In this document: piece by piece, positions 1-10,500 of the stretch | Position numbering within the stretch: the first letter of the stretch is position 1 | Layout of the letters: every line of letters begins with the position of its first letter | Source of the DNA: Atrichornis clamosus | Lineage: Eukaryota; Chordata; Aves; Passeriformes; Menuridae | NCBI GenBank assembly: GCA_013400975.1 | Contig: WBMZ01000226.1 | Coordinates: 1 to 64,000, forward strand | Length of the DNA stretch: 64,000 nt | Direction of reading: 5' to 3' | Position numbers and translations under genes: made by a program | The notes under the pieces: model-generated | Seen by the model: only the letters and a program-made list of their open reading frames with translations | Databases searched by the model: none | What the model was told of the DNA's origin: nothing

Positions 1-137
1 GGGGGGCGGAGCCAACGCCTCCACCGCACCCCGAGCGCCCTCTCTGGCCCCGCCCCCTCCTCGAGCCCGTTCCCTCCTCCACAAAGCCGGGGCAAAAGGA
101 GGGGAGGGGGCGCGCGCCACTTCTCCCCGCCCCTCTC

Positions 138-199
138 GGGGGCGGGGCTGGGCGCGAGGGGCGCGCGCGCGCGGGCGCGAGGGCGCGCGGCGATTGGCT
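138..199 (+). promoter_or_regulatory. YPEL1: Promoter A: GC box plus inverted CCAAT box
   Basis: An Sp1-type GC box lies at 138-148 and an inverted CCAAT box (GATTGGCT, 192-199) lies about 45 bases downstream. This is a usual TATA-less housekeeping arrangement and predicts transcription starting some 60-100 bases further on, around 250-300. More GC boxes lie upstream, for example at 47-58. The start position is inferred, not seen. Confidence 0.5.
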
Positions 200-249
200 G
201 GCGGCGGCGGTGGGAAAGCGTTTAACGGCCGCAGCGCCCCCGGGCCGGG

Positions 250-619
250 GCAAAGCAAAACAAAGGCGGCTGCGGCGGCGGGAGCGGGAGCCCGGGCGGA
301 GCGCACGGCACGAGCACGGCACGATGCCTCGGCCGCTCCTCGGCCCTCAGCGCGGCACACGCGCGCCCGGCCCCCGTCTATGACCCCCGGCGGCCGCCGC
401 CGAGACGGTACCTTCGAGGCGAGGGAAGCCGTCGTGTCCCCCCCCCCTTCCCCTTATCCCCCCTCTTTGTTTTTCGGTGAAGGCCCGGCGCGGAGCTCTC
501 GCTGCCCGCCGCGCGAGGACCGGGGGTCCCGCCTCCCCTCCTGCCCGTGCCCCCTAAGGGAGAGGGGCCCGGGGACTGCTCGGAGCCCGGGCTGGGAGCG
601 GAGTCGGCGCGGCGCAGCG
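250..619 (+). other. YPEL1: Putative noncoding first exon 1a of YPEL1
   Basis: A strong splice donor (GTGAGT) starts at 620, so an exon begun by promoter A would end at 619 and join the acceptor at 4278-4279. The left edge is only an estimate. Two upstream ATGs fall inside: one at 324 opens a 19-codon ORF that stops at 381-383, and one at 380 overlaps that stop (ATGA). The second stays open to 619 and, after splicing to exon 2, runs to TAA at 4397-4399, before the YPEL1 start. The 380 ATG has T at -3, a weak context. Confidence 0.4.
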
Positions 620-1631
620 GTGAGTACCGAGCGGGCGAGAAGCGGCCCCTCTCCCCTGTGCTGGGATTTTTTTTTTTGGAGCGGGGTGGAGGGACGGGCT
701 GGAGGCGGCTGCGAGAGGAGCCCCGTGCTGCGCCCCGGTCGGGGGGGCCGCTGTCTCCCGTGTGCGCGGGGCCGCCGAGGCAACTTTGCTGGCGGGAGGA
801 GGTTCGGGCGCTATTTTTAGCGCCTGGAAATGACGGCAGCGCTGTCTGCCTGCAGCCTCCTCGGCGCGGGGCGGGTAAGGGCGGTTTACATAATTGAGGG
901 GGGGCGAGGCTGAGCTCGGCGAGCTGGGGGCCGGTGGGGTCCCCCCGCGCTGTCCCCCGCCCCGCGCGGGACCGGGCGCGGTGGTCTCTGTACGAAACCG
1001 GCGGCTGGAGCAGCGCGGGGTGGTGTTCGGGTGGCCGCGCGGTAGTGCCGGCGGGCACAGGGTGGGAATTGAGTCGCTGTCCTGCGGGAATCGCTGCGGG
1101 GGGGAGAGAAAAGGGGACGGCGTCACCCGTCGCGGCAGCTTAGTGCTCCGGCGTGAGAGAGGAAACGGCTTAAAGGCGCACGGCCAGCGGCTCCCTGCCG
1201 GCGGGGGAGCGGGGTGTCAGCTGGTAACTTTCTCCGCGCTTCTTTTCTCCTGTTATTTCCCGGTACGTAAGGATGAAAATGAGGCTCTTGCGGCTCAGTC
1301 TTTAACTTTGAGGTTTTTCCTGCTGGAGTAATCTCACCGCAGGTTACTGAGAGTGCGTGCACAGGCTGTGTCCGGCTTTGTGCAGCTGCCCAAAGACTCT
1401 TTAAGCTTATTTCCTGTCGCTCTTTTCTTGGAGCCCAGAAGGAACAGCGGAGAGGTCGATTCCTGACACGTTTTCTCTCGTCCCACGCGCGGGATCCGCA
1501 CGCCCAGCAGAAAGCCGCTGTTCGCCTACCGCTGGCCGGCCCGCCGTGCGGGGCCGCCCCCCCGCCACGCTTATCGGGGTGTTTGTTTACACATCCGGGA
1601 CCCGCGCGGGGCGGGGCCGCCCCCCCTCCCC

Positions 1632-1665
1632 ATTGGCCGCTCCGCGCCCCTCCCCGGTGACGTCA
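1632..1665 (+). promoter_or_regulatory. YPEL1: Promoter B: inverted CCAAT box plus full CRE
   Basis: An inverted CCAAT box (ATTGG, 1632-1636) is followed about 20 bases later by a full palindromic cAMP response element, TGACGTCA, at 1658-1665. CREs of this form inside CpG islands commonly bind CREB/ATF proteins, and NF-Y with CREB spacing of this sort is a usual promoter arrangement. It predicts an alternative start around 1,690-1,730. Activity is inferred. Confidence 0.5.
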
Positions 1666-1689
1666 CAGGCGGCGGGACGGGGCCGCTCC

Positions 1690-1846
1690 TCGCCCACCCC
1701 CGGGGGACCCGCCGGGCCGGGGGTCTCGGGGACTCCGGGGCGGCCGTGCCGGGACAGCCCCGGCGAGGAGGGCGGAGATCGCCGTGCCCGGGTCCTGCTG
1801 CCGGTGCAAGCCGGTGCGCCCAGAGGCGCCCGTGGGCGCTGGACTG
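1690..1846 (+). other. YPEL1: Putative alternative noncoding first exon 1b of YPEL1
   Basis: A plausible donor (GTAGGT) starts at 1847, downstream of the CCAAT/CRE promoter. I see no ATG from about 1,680 to 1,846 and none in exon 2 before the coding start, so this transcript form would have no upstream ORF, unlike the exon 1a form. The left edge is estimated. Confidence 0.3.
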
Positions 1847-4279
1847 GTAGGTGCGAACACAAGTTGAGCTTCAGGAAACCCACCTGTCTTGCGCAGGACC
1901 AAAGCGCGGACTATGCTGTAGTCAAAGAATGAGAAAGAAATAGTTGATTCAGGTTTTTACGCTGTTCTGTGCGGAATAATGAACTGCAGCCATGGAACTG
2001 CCCGTAACTATGAGAGGGAAGTGAGACTGGATTTATTCACCATTGTTAGAGCAAACTAAGAAGTGGTTTGTTTTGAATCGTGCCTTTAATGGCATAGCAA
2101 GTCTGTGGTTCCCATGGTGTATATCAAACACTAGTGTTGCCTTTTTGAAGAAAGCAATATCAAATACAGTTTTGTCAAATGAGCTTTGGAATTCTTTTAA
2201 TTTCTGTAATTGAAGAACCTGGGACATTGAATCAGATTGTCTTTAGAAGTGTGAATTATAAATGCTTTTAGAATGCCTTGAGGAAAAATACTTTTCTTTA
2301 CATTCAGCTTAGGATCATAGGTTGGAAAAGATCATAAGATCAGTGAGTCCAACCATTAACCCAGGACTGCCGAGGCCACCACTAATCCACGTCCCGAAGT
2401 GCCACATCTGCACCAATTGAACTTTTGCAAGGATTGAACTCCTGTTTCAATTACTGATCAAAAGGGTTTAATTTAAGCCAAAGTCAAAACATCTTTGTGT
2501 GTGGTGCCTTTCATTCTGAAATGCTGTTTTGTTCTGGTGTTGTCCATTTCTGTGAACCTAAACAGGATCTGTATCTGATATTGAATTCAAATGGGGAATT
2601 TAATGGGAACTTCATGTTCTTAGGTCACCTTTCTCCTGTAATATCTTACCTGTAATATTTTACCTCATATCTAGTTGTTCTACAAGAGCAAGCTGTTTTT
2701 CACAAATAATGTAATCATTCTTCTATTTGCAGTTGCAATTAAATTATCTTGGGACACTTCAAGTATATAATATTAGTTTAAATGGCTATTAATATTTAAG
2801 TTCTGCTCTTCATGCCAGATGGGTTAATACTTCATATAAATGTATGCCTTATCTGTTTCCCCAGTCATTCTCATGTGTAGTTATATGCTTTGGATGACAG
2901 CTTGTTCCCATTGTTGCTTTATTTTTTTAGCTGCCTGTGTTCTGCTACACGTCTTGTTTGTTACTTGTCCCTGCCTTTGCAATTTTTAATGTAAGAAATT
3001 TTCTTGTAGCAAGTCCTTCAGTAGTTTGAGATTTTTTTCCTGCTTATGATTAAAAACAATAGCTAAACCAGAAGCCTTTAAATTCTGTTGTGGTTATATC
3101 ATGTGCTGGGCCTGTTGTATAGATTGCTTTCTAAAGGCTTCCTTTGAAGCACAGTGACTGCTTCCTGTATACGATCTGTAACTTATGTGGCTTTCATTAT
3201 CTGCTCTAGTTGTATTACCAGTATCCTACTGCTAGAAGAGTGGTTAGCTGCTGCCCTGCACACAGTTTACAACTGGGATAAGTGATTTGCATGTTCATCT
3301 TAAGAATTGGATCAAGATACTGTAAATTCCTAATATTGGCTCTCATTTCTGTTTGTGCTATTGACCTACTCTGCCAGTCACCTGACAGCTGATGACATAA
3401 GTGACTGTGCAGTGTTCGTGCTTGGAGTGCTCATTAGCACGATGCATACATAGCATGGGAGCTGCTGGCCTCTGGCAGACCAGTAGATGTTTATCAGTAT
3501 TTAGAATCTGTAGTCTTCAGGCAAAGTAAAAAGGTTTGCTTTCCAGCATAGCAGGAGGTTCTGGCATGCTCTGACATGTAATGTCTCATAAATGCACTCT
3601 GAGGATTAAGGATGCAAGTGGGTGTTCTTTGTGCAGAATTTAGCTTTACTATCAGATTGTGGGTTTGGTAGTGTCCATTAAGACTCTTCTGGTACAGTGA
3701 GGAAGTACCTAATTAGCTTTGATCAGGACACTAGTCAAGAAGGCCTTTGCCTAAAGGCATCATTCTGTGGAGCTTGAAAGAGGAGTAGACACAGATCCCT
3801 GAATAGCAGCATCTTGCTTGGTATTTGACTTAAAGCCAGATGTGGTACTGCAAAATTACTGTTGGACAGAGCAAGTATTTTCCAAGATGCCTTGTCACTT
3901 GCTGTATTGGAGCTGACCACTAGAACTTCAAAAACAACTGACTTTCACTCACTCCCTGCCTTTTCACTGTAATTTTTTGCATGAATGTCTAAAAGAGTAT
4001 ACCTGGTATAATGCAGAAAGCACTTGTGTTTCATGGAGAACTGTTAGAATCTCGTCCCTCATTAGAAGTGTAGTGGAGTAGAAGCCATTAGTGGAACAGA
4101 ACTGCTTTTTGCTGTGTTGAATGGAACTTGAACTGCGCAGCTTCTTAGAAAAAGGGGCCTGTAGTGCAGCCAGGCATTTGCTCCAAATAACTCTTTGCTT
4201 TATGGCTGGAGTTGTTGAATAACAAGTTAACTCTGGGCCCCTTGTAAGCTGCTAATTGTTCTGCTCTTTTCACCTACAG
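1847..4279 (+). other. YPEL1: YPEL1 5' UTR intron
   Basis: AT-rich intronic sequence between the CpG island and the acceptor CTACAG at 4274-4279. It holds one CR1 fragment (2309-2412). I see no conserved coding exon in it. Confidence 0.6.
2309..2412 (-). mobile_element. CR1 LINE 3'-end fragment (antisense)
   Basis: The + strand shows the reverse complement of the avian CR1 3' region in order: a degenerate ATCATAG, then GGTTGGAAAAGATC, then GTCCAACCATTAACCCAG, the CCACCACTAA block and CCACATCT. The element therefore lies on the - strand. It is short and diverged after the CCACATCT block, so the 5' edge is approximate. It is a dead retroposon tail inside a YPEL1 intron. Confidence 0.88.
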
Positions 4280-4445
4280 GTTGTGACTGTTTCTCTTCTG
4301 TCATTTGTGTGGAAAGTGCCACACACACTCCAGAACAACAACGGCTTTTGCTTGCATATTCCAGTGTTTCTTTTGTCAGCGAGTTCAGCAAAGTTGTAAT
4401 TCTTCAAGTGCCAGCCCTGAGCTGAGTGAGGAGCCACCAGCAGAG
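4280..4445 (+). other. YPEL1: YPEL1 exon 2, untranslated part
   Basis: It begins after the acceptor at 4278-4279 with a pyrimidine-rich lead-in. The segment has no ATG. The reading frame of YPEL1 is open upstream to about 4,305, but only a TTG could start it, so an N-terminal extension is not supported. Confidence 0.75.
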
Positions 4446-4562
4446 ATGGTAAAAATGACAAAATCAAAAACGTTCCAGGCTTACCTGCCAAACTGTCATC
4501 GAACCTACAGCTGTATCCACTGCAGAGCCCATCTCGCCAATCACGATGAATTGATCTCCAAG
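4446..4562 (+). CDS. YPEL1: YPEL1 coding exon 1 (residues 1-39)
   Basis: Thirty-nine codons from the initiator Met to ELISK, including the first zinc pair Cys23/Cys26. The exon ends in phase 0 at AAG; the next bases are GCAAGT, a GC donor with otherwise perfect consensus. Confidence 0.96.
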
Positions 4563-7500
4563 GCAAGTGGTTTCTTTAGAGACCTCATGAATTATTTCCT
4601 AACCAAAATGGTTATCCCTGTGTCACTGCTCCCAGTAGATAAGGGACGCAAATTGATGCATACTTCAAAGTGTCTTCTCTGGGTTCACTCTGGGGTCGTA
4701 CATGTTGTGTACTAAGAACTGGATATATTCTGGAAACTTCTGAACAGGACATAGAGGTTGATCTAATATATTCCTCATGTTAACAACCTTTGCTGTCAGG
4801 TGGGTATTTGTAAGCTGTTGTGTCTGAAAAGTCTGCTAAGGAAAACTGTCAGAAGAAAACGTGGATCTCTGGGTAGGGAAATAATTCTGATTATGGTTAT
4901 TGCAGATAGAGATTACTTTTGACTCTGGACTGAAGGTCACAAAACTGCCTGTTTTCAGGATGTCCCACTTTTGTTATGGAATCTGTAAACACACTTTTGC
5001 TGTATACCAGCTCCTAAGGTATATGGTTAGCCAGAGATGTTCAAAATAGTTGGACTGTCTAAACTTAAGATTAGAGGATAGGTGGATGCTTGAAACAGGC
5101 TAGGCCTGCTCTTATTACCTGTTGCTAGAAGAAACCAAGACTTGTGATGTATGGAACATGTAGGAAAACTTGAAGTTTGGGATAAGTACTTGACAGACTG
5201 GTTCATTCTTTGCTTCAGACAAGCTGCTGATTAAGTTACTCTTAATGGTGTCCTGGAGAAAACACTTCAGGTGCTTTTCAAACCTCTTAAAATAAAGTGT
5301 TTTCTATATAACTATTTTGTCATATAAAGTTAGATATAAAAGGTTTGTCACTAAAAGTTTTATCTGTTGCTCCTGCCTGTTTGTGTGTTCAGCAGCACTA
5401 AGGTGATGCTGCTCTTCAGTGCTGAAGAGATGGGAGGGGTTGGAAATGCTGCTGCTTCTGAATTTAGGTTTTCTTCGGGTGAGGAGAAGGTGCCTTTTTG
5501 GCACCTCTGGATTCTAAATTGCAGCCTCTCATAGCTTCATTATTCCCTATGTGTTCTGGGCCAAAAAGCACTGTGAGGGGTTAATCTTTCCTGAACTTCA
5601 GGGTGTAGATACCTACAGGAAGAAAGAAACTTTGCTTGCTGTGTCTTTTGGGATGTATTAATTCATTGCTAAAATGCAATCCAAGCACGTCCTTAATAGA
5701 AGCTCTTCTTTTTGTGGACTTAGATTGTTGCATGTCAACCAAGCTGCCACAGTTGCCACATGAGCCAGTTTTCTCCAAGGTCTTGGGAGCTTTGGTCAAC
5801 AGAGTATTTTGGATATGTTAAGCAAATCAAGTTCATTTTACAGCTTCATAAATAATTTCAATCATAAAAATCAAGTTTTCAATTCAAAGGAAACACAGAG
5901 GACTCTTCAAAAAAATCTGTCTAGTAAATACAAATACTTCTAAGTTATTTCTAAAGGTGTTGGGAAGGGTGTTAGATGTGGATTCTGCTTTATTCCTGGC
6001 TTCCTTAATTTTTGGTGAAGATGCCTTACAAAAGTCTTTGTACTTGCAGGTTGACCATATGCTTGTTTGACAGCTGATCCATATTTTGTCAATTTAAGAT
6101 TTCTTGACCAGATTTTATTGTCTAAATCTGTATGGTAATGAGAAATACACTTAAATGTGAGGTACATTTTTGTATGTTTGTAAAATAAAAAGAATATTTG
6201 TCATCTATTGTACTTGTGTTTGGGACATAGCTTTGAAAAACCTACCCTCCTTAGACTGAAGCTTTATACAGTCCAACATTGGAGAAGTTCTTTTGATGGA
6301 AACAACTGCAAAGTAACAGATACACTTGAGTCATTAAAAATAAGTTGCTGGCCTGGGGGGTGGTGGGTAGAAATAAAATTTGATTTTTTACAAATTGTTT
6401 TTTCTGAACTTCTCTTAAAAGTGCCTTCATTGAGGCACATAATGTGCAATGAACTTAGGTTAATGAGAGACATGGGGTTTTATTTATACTAGCATATCTA
6501 GAAAGAATCCTTGTTACTGTAACTACCCAGATGCAGCAAAAAAACCCCAAACAAACATGAACCACCCTGAAAGGTCACAAGTTGATTCTATACCATCTAA
6601 AGTTAACTGAGAGCAGTGTGGTTCCTGGGCTGGTTCGGATTTGTTCATGGAGACTTGGACTGCTCAACCTGTTTTCCCCTCCACTGCCTTACTTTGAAGG
6701 CCTAGTTAAAAGCTAAAGCTCTGTGTTTTGGTTGCAGATTCTGTTTCAAATGCTTCCTCTACCATCTGACTCCAGTGCCACAGGTCCTCTGCAGCAGATA
6801 AAGGCAAACAGTATTTATTTAATGCCTGGCTGTAGCTGCTGCCTTTGGGGGTTGTCCCCCACCCTGTCTTTCCTGGGTACTTGGTGACTGTTTCTTCCTC
6901 GTGTGCGGTCAGGAAAAAGGAACCAAAATACATGGTGCACTCTCAATTTAAAGCAGCTCCAACTGGCTTTCTAATGTGCTTTGAGGTATAAGGATTTATT
7001 ATACCTGACACTGTAGTGTTTCTGACTTGAAGATGAAAAGATAAGCTGTGCTGTGAAATGAGTGGTGTTTCTCTTAAATGTTGGTCTGTCATGGAAAAGC
7101 AAAAAGTGCTGCATATTTCTGTCAATCATCCCTTTGATTCTGATCCTCAGAATACCCAGCTTCAATACAGATTTGCAATTCTTCTGCTTTTGAGAACTGT
7201 TGATGTCAATTGTCTGACAAGGATGGCAGCATACACGAATCACCTTTCATTTTCTGTTCTGTTTGAGCAGCAGGATCTCTTTCTTGCCCTGGAATTAATC
7301 ACAAAGCTCTCTTTTTCTTGTGCCCTTGCTAGTGATAAAATGGCAACCAAGAGTCTTGGCAATGGCTTAGAAATAAGAACACAGACTGATGAAACAGGAC
7401 AAAAATACGTTACCTGTTCAAGTGAATTCAGTGTTGTCTTGTGGTTTTAGTTTTCTCTGCATCTAAGAAAGGACTCTGTGTTGCCCAGGGTCAAAATCAA

Positions 7501-10500
7501 CTTGGATGTTGGTAGTTAGAAAATACATTTCTAGATGTTTTTACTCTGTAATAACCTGGTGTTTTCTGCAGCTGGGGAGAAATTTCAGAAAGGAATGGGA
7601 AGAAGGCTGGTTGAGATGAGGAGCCCCAAACTCAGGAGGTCATTGGCAGTAGAGATGATGACAGACCTATGTGTTGGGCTGGACACAGGCACATATGTAT
7701 GAACAGTTCCCACAATAATTTGTAAGTCCCAAGTTATCTTGGGGAAACCGGTTTGAAGGATACATAGTAAGAGAACTAATAAACTGTAGGTTACTTTCAA
7801 TTTAAATAAGTGTAAGTTGAGGTGGTGTCAGGTACGTCTTAGACACAAGTGATTTGCATTGCTAACAAGTCTGCATATGCTGGATTTTCTGTTTCTTTGG
7901 TGAAGACTTCAAGGTGGATGTTAAAATAATGTCAAAAATACTATGAGAAGTAATATACCAGTCATCACTACACTGGGGGACATTCAGAGGACAGTGGGGG
8001 TTTTTGTATTTCTTTAAAGAAGCAAAGGGCTATTCTTAGAATCATATCCTACCATGAGTGTAGGCATAGAAGAGAAGTAAACTGTGAACAAACAGCCACA
8101 GGTCTTAATGAAGGCAAGGAGCTGTTGCCATAGGAGACATTTTGTGGATTTAAAATTGATACCACAGGAGTCAGTTAGTGCATTGAAGATGTTCAAAAAG
8201 CACATTAAAAGTGACCAAACAGTATATGTTAATAATTTTAAAAATCCAAACATTAATTTTGAGAGAAAACTTCTACAAGACTGTTTGAAGTACAGGGGAG
8301 GTTGCTACTTGTGTGGCCTGAACAAAGTGTTATTTATTTTCTGCTCTTATAACTCTTCTGAAATAAGTCTTGTGAAGGGCTTAACTGAAAGATAACAAAT
8401 CTTCTGATTTGTTTGTAAATAGTAGGAAATATGCAGTGATAATTAGCAGTAGTTAATTTTATAGGAGACAAATGTTACTTGAAGAGCATAAGTTCCAAAG
8501 CACTTGAGAAGGGCTTGTACCTACAGATCTCCAATAATTGTTTAGAAATTCAGGTATGATCCCACAAATGACAAAGAAATACAAATACTTAATAGAAATT
8601 TTGGAACCTAGTGGATGTGTACTGCAAAGGATGATGCTTTGTTACTCAAGGTTGACCTGCTTGAAAGACTGTTGAATCATCTCACAGTGTGCCTTAATTC
8701 TGGGAATGGAGAATATTTGGATTACTTTGTATAGATGCCTGTATGTATAAATACTGTCACTTTCTTCTGTCTCATTCATTGCAAAGCATATCTGACCAGA
8801 GGGGAAAAAAAGTCATGTGAAGTCCCAGACAAGACTAGATGTGTCAATATTTTCAAGAACAAGTTCTACATGAAGGTATATACGTATAAATATACGTAAC
8901 TGTCATTGACTGCACTGGGAAATCCTTGCACCTTGTGGGTAAAAGAATGATCTTGGTGGCTAAATTTAGTTCTCCAAGGCATTCAGTATGACTGCTCTTC
9001 TATTATTGATGAGAAGGAAGAGTCTTCAGCCTAAATAGATGCTGAAACATTTTTAGCCTTGCTTAGCAATCTGTGGTTTCGTCCTCCACTGTTTAACTGA
9101 TGAGATCAAGAGGAATTTTTTTAAAAGGGTTTATTGTCTTTAAGTAAATATGCTGTGCTTAGCTTGGTTCAATTTGGTAATCCTCCTTTGCTTATGATAT
9201 AATCAGTATTTGGAAAGATAGCTGGGCCCATTTTATGTATGCTTGAAGGCCATTTTTGTTCCCTGCCTAATTTCATAAATATCCTGGTGATAATTATTTT
9301 CTCCAAGAGGCTTCTGGTTTTTTGGGGTTTGTTGTTTTTTTTTTTTCTTTTGTGGGAAGAATCTAGTTTTTGTAAGAGAAGGAACCTTTGGAAAACATCC
9401 AAGGATAGATTTGAAGGCTTAAAGGAGTTGGAAAGTGCAAGGGAAGTGTTCTACTCTGTGTGTATTTTGACATAATTATTTCTGAAATCCATTCAAGATG
9501 CTGTATAGGTCAAGATAACTTGTCCTGCCTGACAAATCTTCACTTTGGGGAAATACTTGCCAGGTTTGCAGGCATGCATTTTTGGGAGTGGAATCTTCTA
9601 AGGTTATTCTCTATATATATAACTTTATGACTTGCTTTATTAAGTTCAGTAAATAATTGAATGGAAATAAACTTTTAAAAAAAATTAATACTTATCTGTG
9701 GTCTTCTAGAACTTGCCTAGGAAGCAGTTGAGCAGCATTATCTCTGGTGGTCTGCATTATCAAGGAGTTGGATCTGAGGGAAATACCAGATCTTTTCTTC
9801 TCCCCTGATAATTTTTTGTCTGTAGCTTATGTTGAATTCACTTTTCTGAATTTATGTTGCAAATCTTGAAGTGAGAGGATATCCTTAGAGTCTCTGATGC
9901 ATTTTGCTGAGAATATAATTTCAGACATCAGAGCACTCGTGTTTCTGGTTTACCTTAAGAATCCTGCCCCTACGAATACCGTTTTCTGTATTTCCCTAAT
10001 TTGCTTATTTGTTCAGAGAACTGGTTCAGGCTGATCTATCTTAGCTTGTAAAGGGAATTCCAGAAAATGAAAGGAAACTCAAAATGAAACCAAGCAAAAA
10101 CCTATGGAATGCTTTCATTTTCGTTCCTTAATATTTTATTTCTATGTTACCAGTAGCTTGCAGGCTGTGCTTAAGGGAGATGCTGTTAATGCCACTGTGA
10201 CTTGCTTAGAATAATGCCTGCCTTGCCCCTAATACATGCTAAGATGGCAGTTTCCCTGGATATTTGCTGTGGAGTGTGATCCCTAACCATGCAATCTAAT
10301 CCCATATGTAGGGAATAATTGATGGCATAAGCTTTTCAGTAGCATCCCTTCCCCCACCCATGCCTTTAGCGCTGCCTTAGGGCAGTAAATACATGTTCTG
10401 CTAGACTGATATTTCCTTTTCTCCTGGGTAAAACAGCTAATCCTGGTGTTGGAGGGTGGGTTTAACTTCTAAGCATAGATCATACCTAATTCTGCAGGTA

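Larger units (their letters stand above)
1..1850 (+). promoter_or_regulatory. YPEL1: CpG island over the YPEL1 5' end
   Basis: The first 1.85 kb is strongly GC-rich with frequent CpG, GC boxes and long C or G runs, and composition drops abruptly to AT-rich intron sequence after about 1,900. No TATA box is placed convincingly. The island has two promoter-like cores, near 140-200 and near 1,630-1,665, separated by a less GC-rich stretch around 1,230-1,480. Long open frames here on both strands are what GC-rich DNA gives by chance and show no protein family. An alternating (GC)6G tract at 161-173 could adopt Z-DNA. Assignment to YPEL1 is inferred from position and direction; the left end of the island may continue outside the window. 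Confidence 0.85.

Noticed and set aside
34..48. CTCF-like word (AGCGCCCTCTCTGG)
   Set aside because: It fits the CTCF consensus only with a one-base insertion, and CpG-island sequence gives such near matches by chance.
1..250. A possible second gene using the CpG island divergently to the left
   Set aside because: No donor, coding exon or clear start on the - strand could be supported inside the window.
194..1331. Long open frames on both strands in the CpG island
   Set aside because: Low-complexity Pro/Arg/Gly-rich products that overlap each other on both strands, with no known family. Only the ATG-started upstream ORFs are kept, as a finding.
4305..4445. In-frame extension upstream of the YPEL1 start
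   Set aside because: The frame is open but begins with TTG and has no ATG. The ATG at 4446 has a good context and gives the family's normal 119 residues.
8877..8900. Inverted repeat TACGTAT/ATACGTA with a four-base centre
   Set aside because: Seven-base AT-rich arms are expected by chance in an AT-rich intron.
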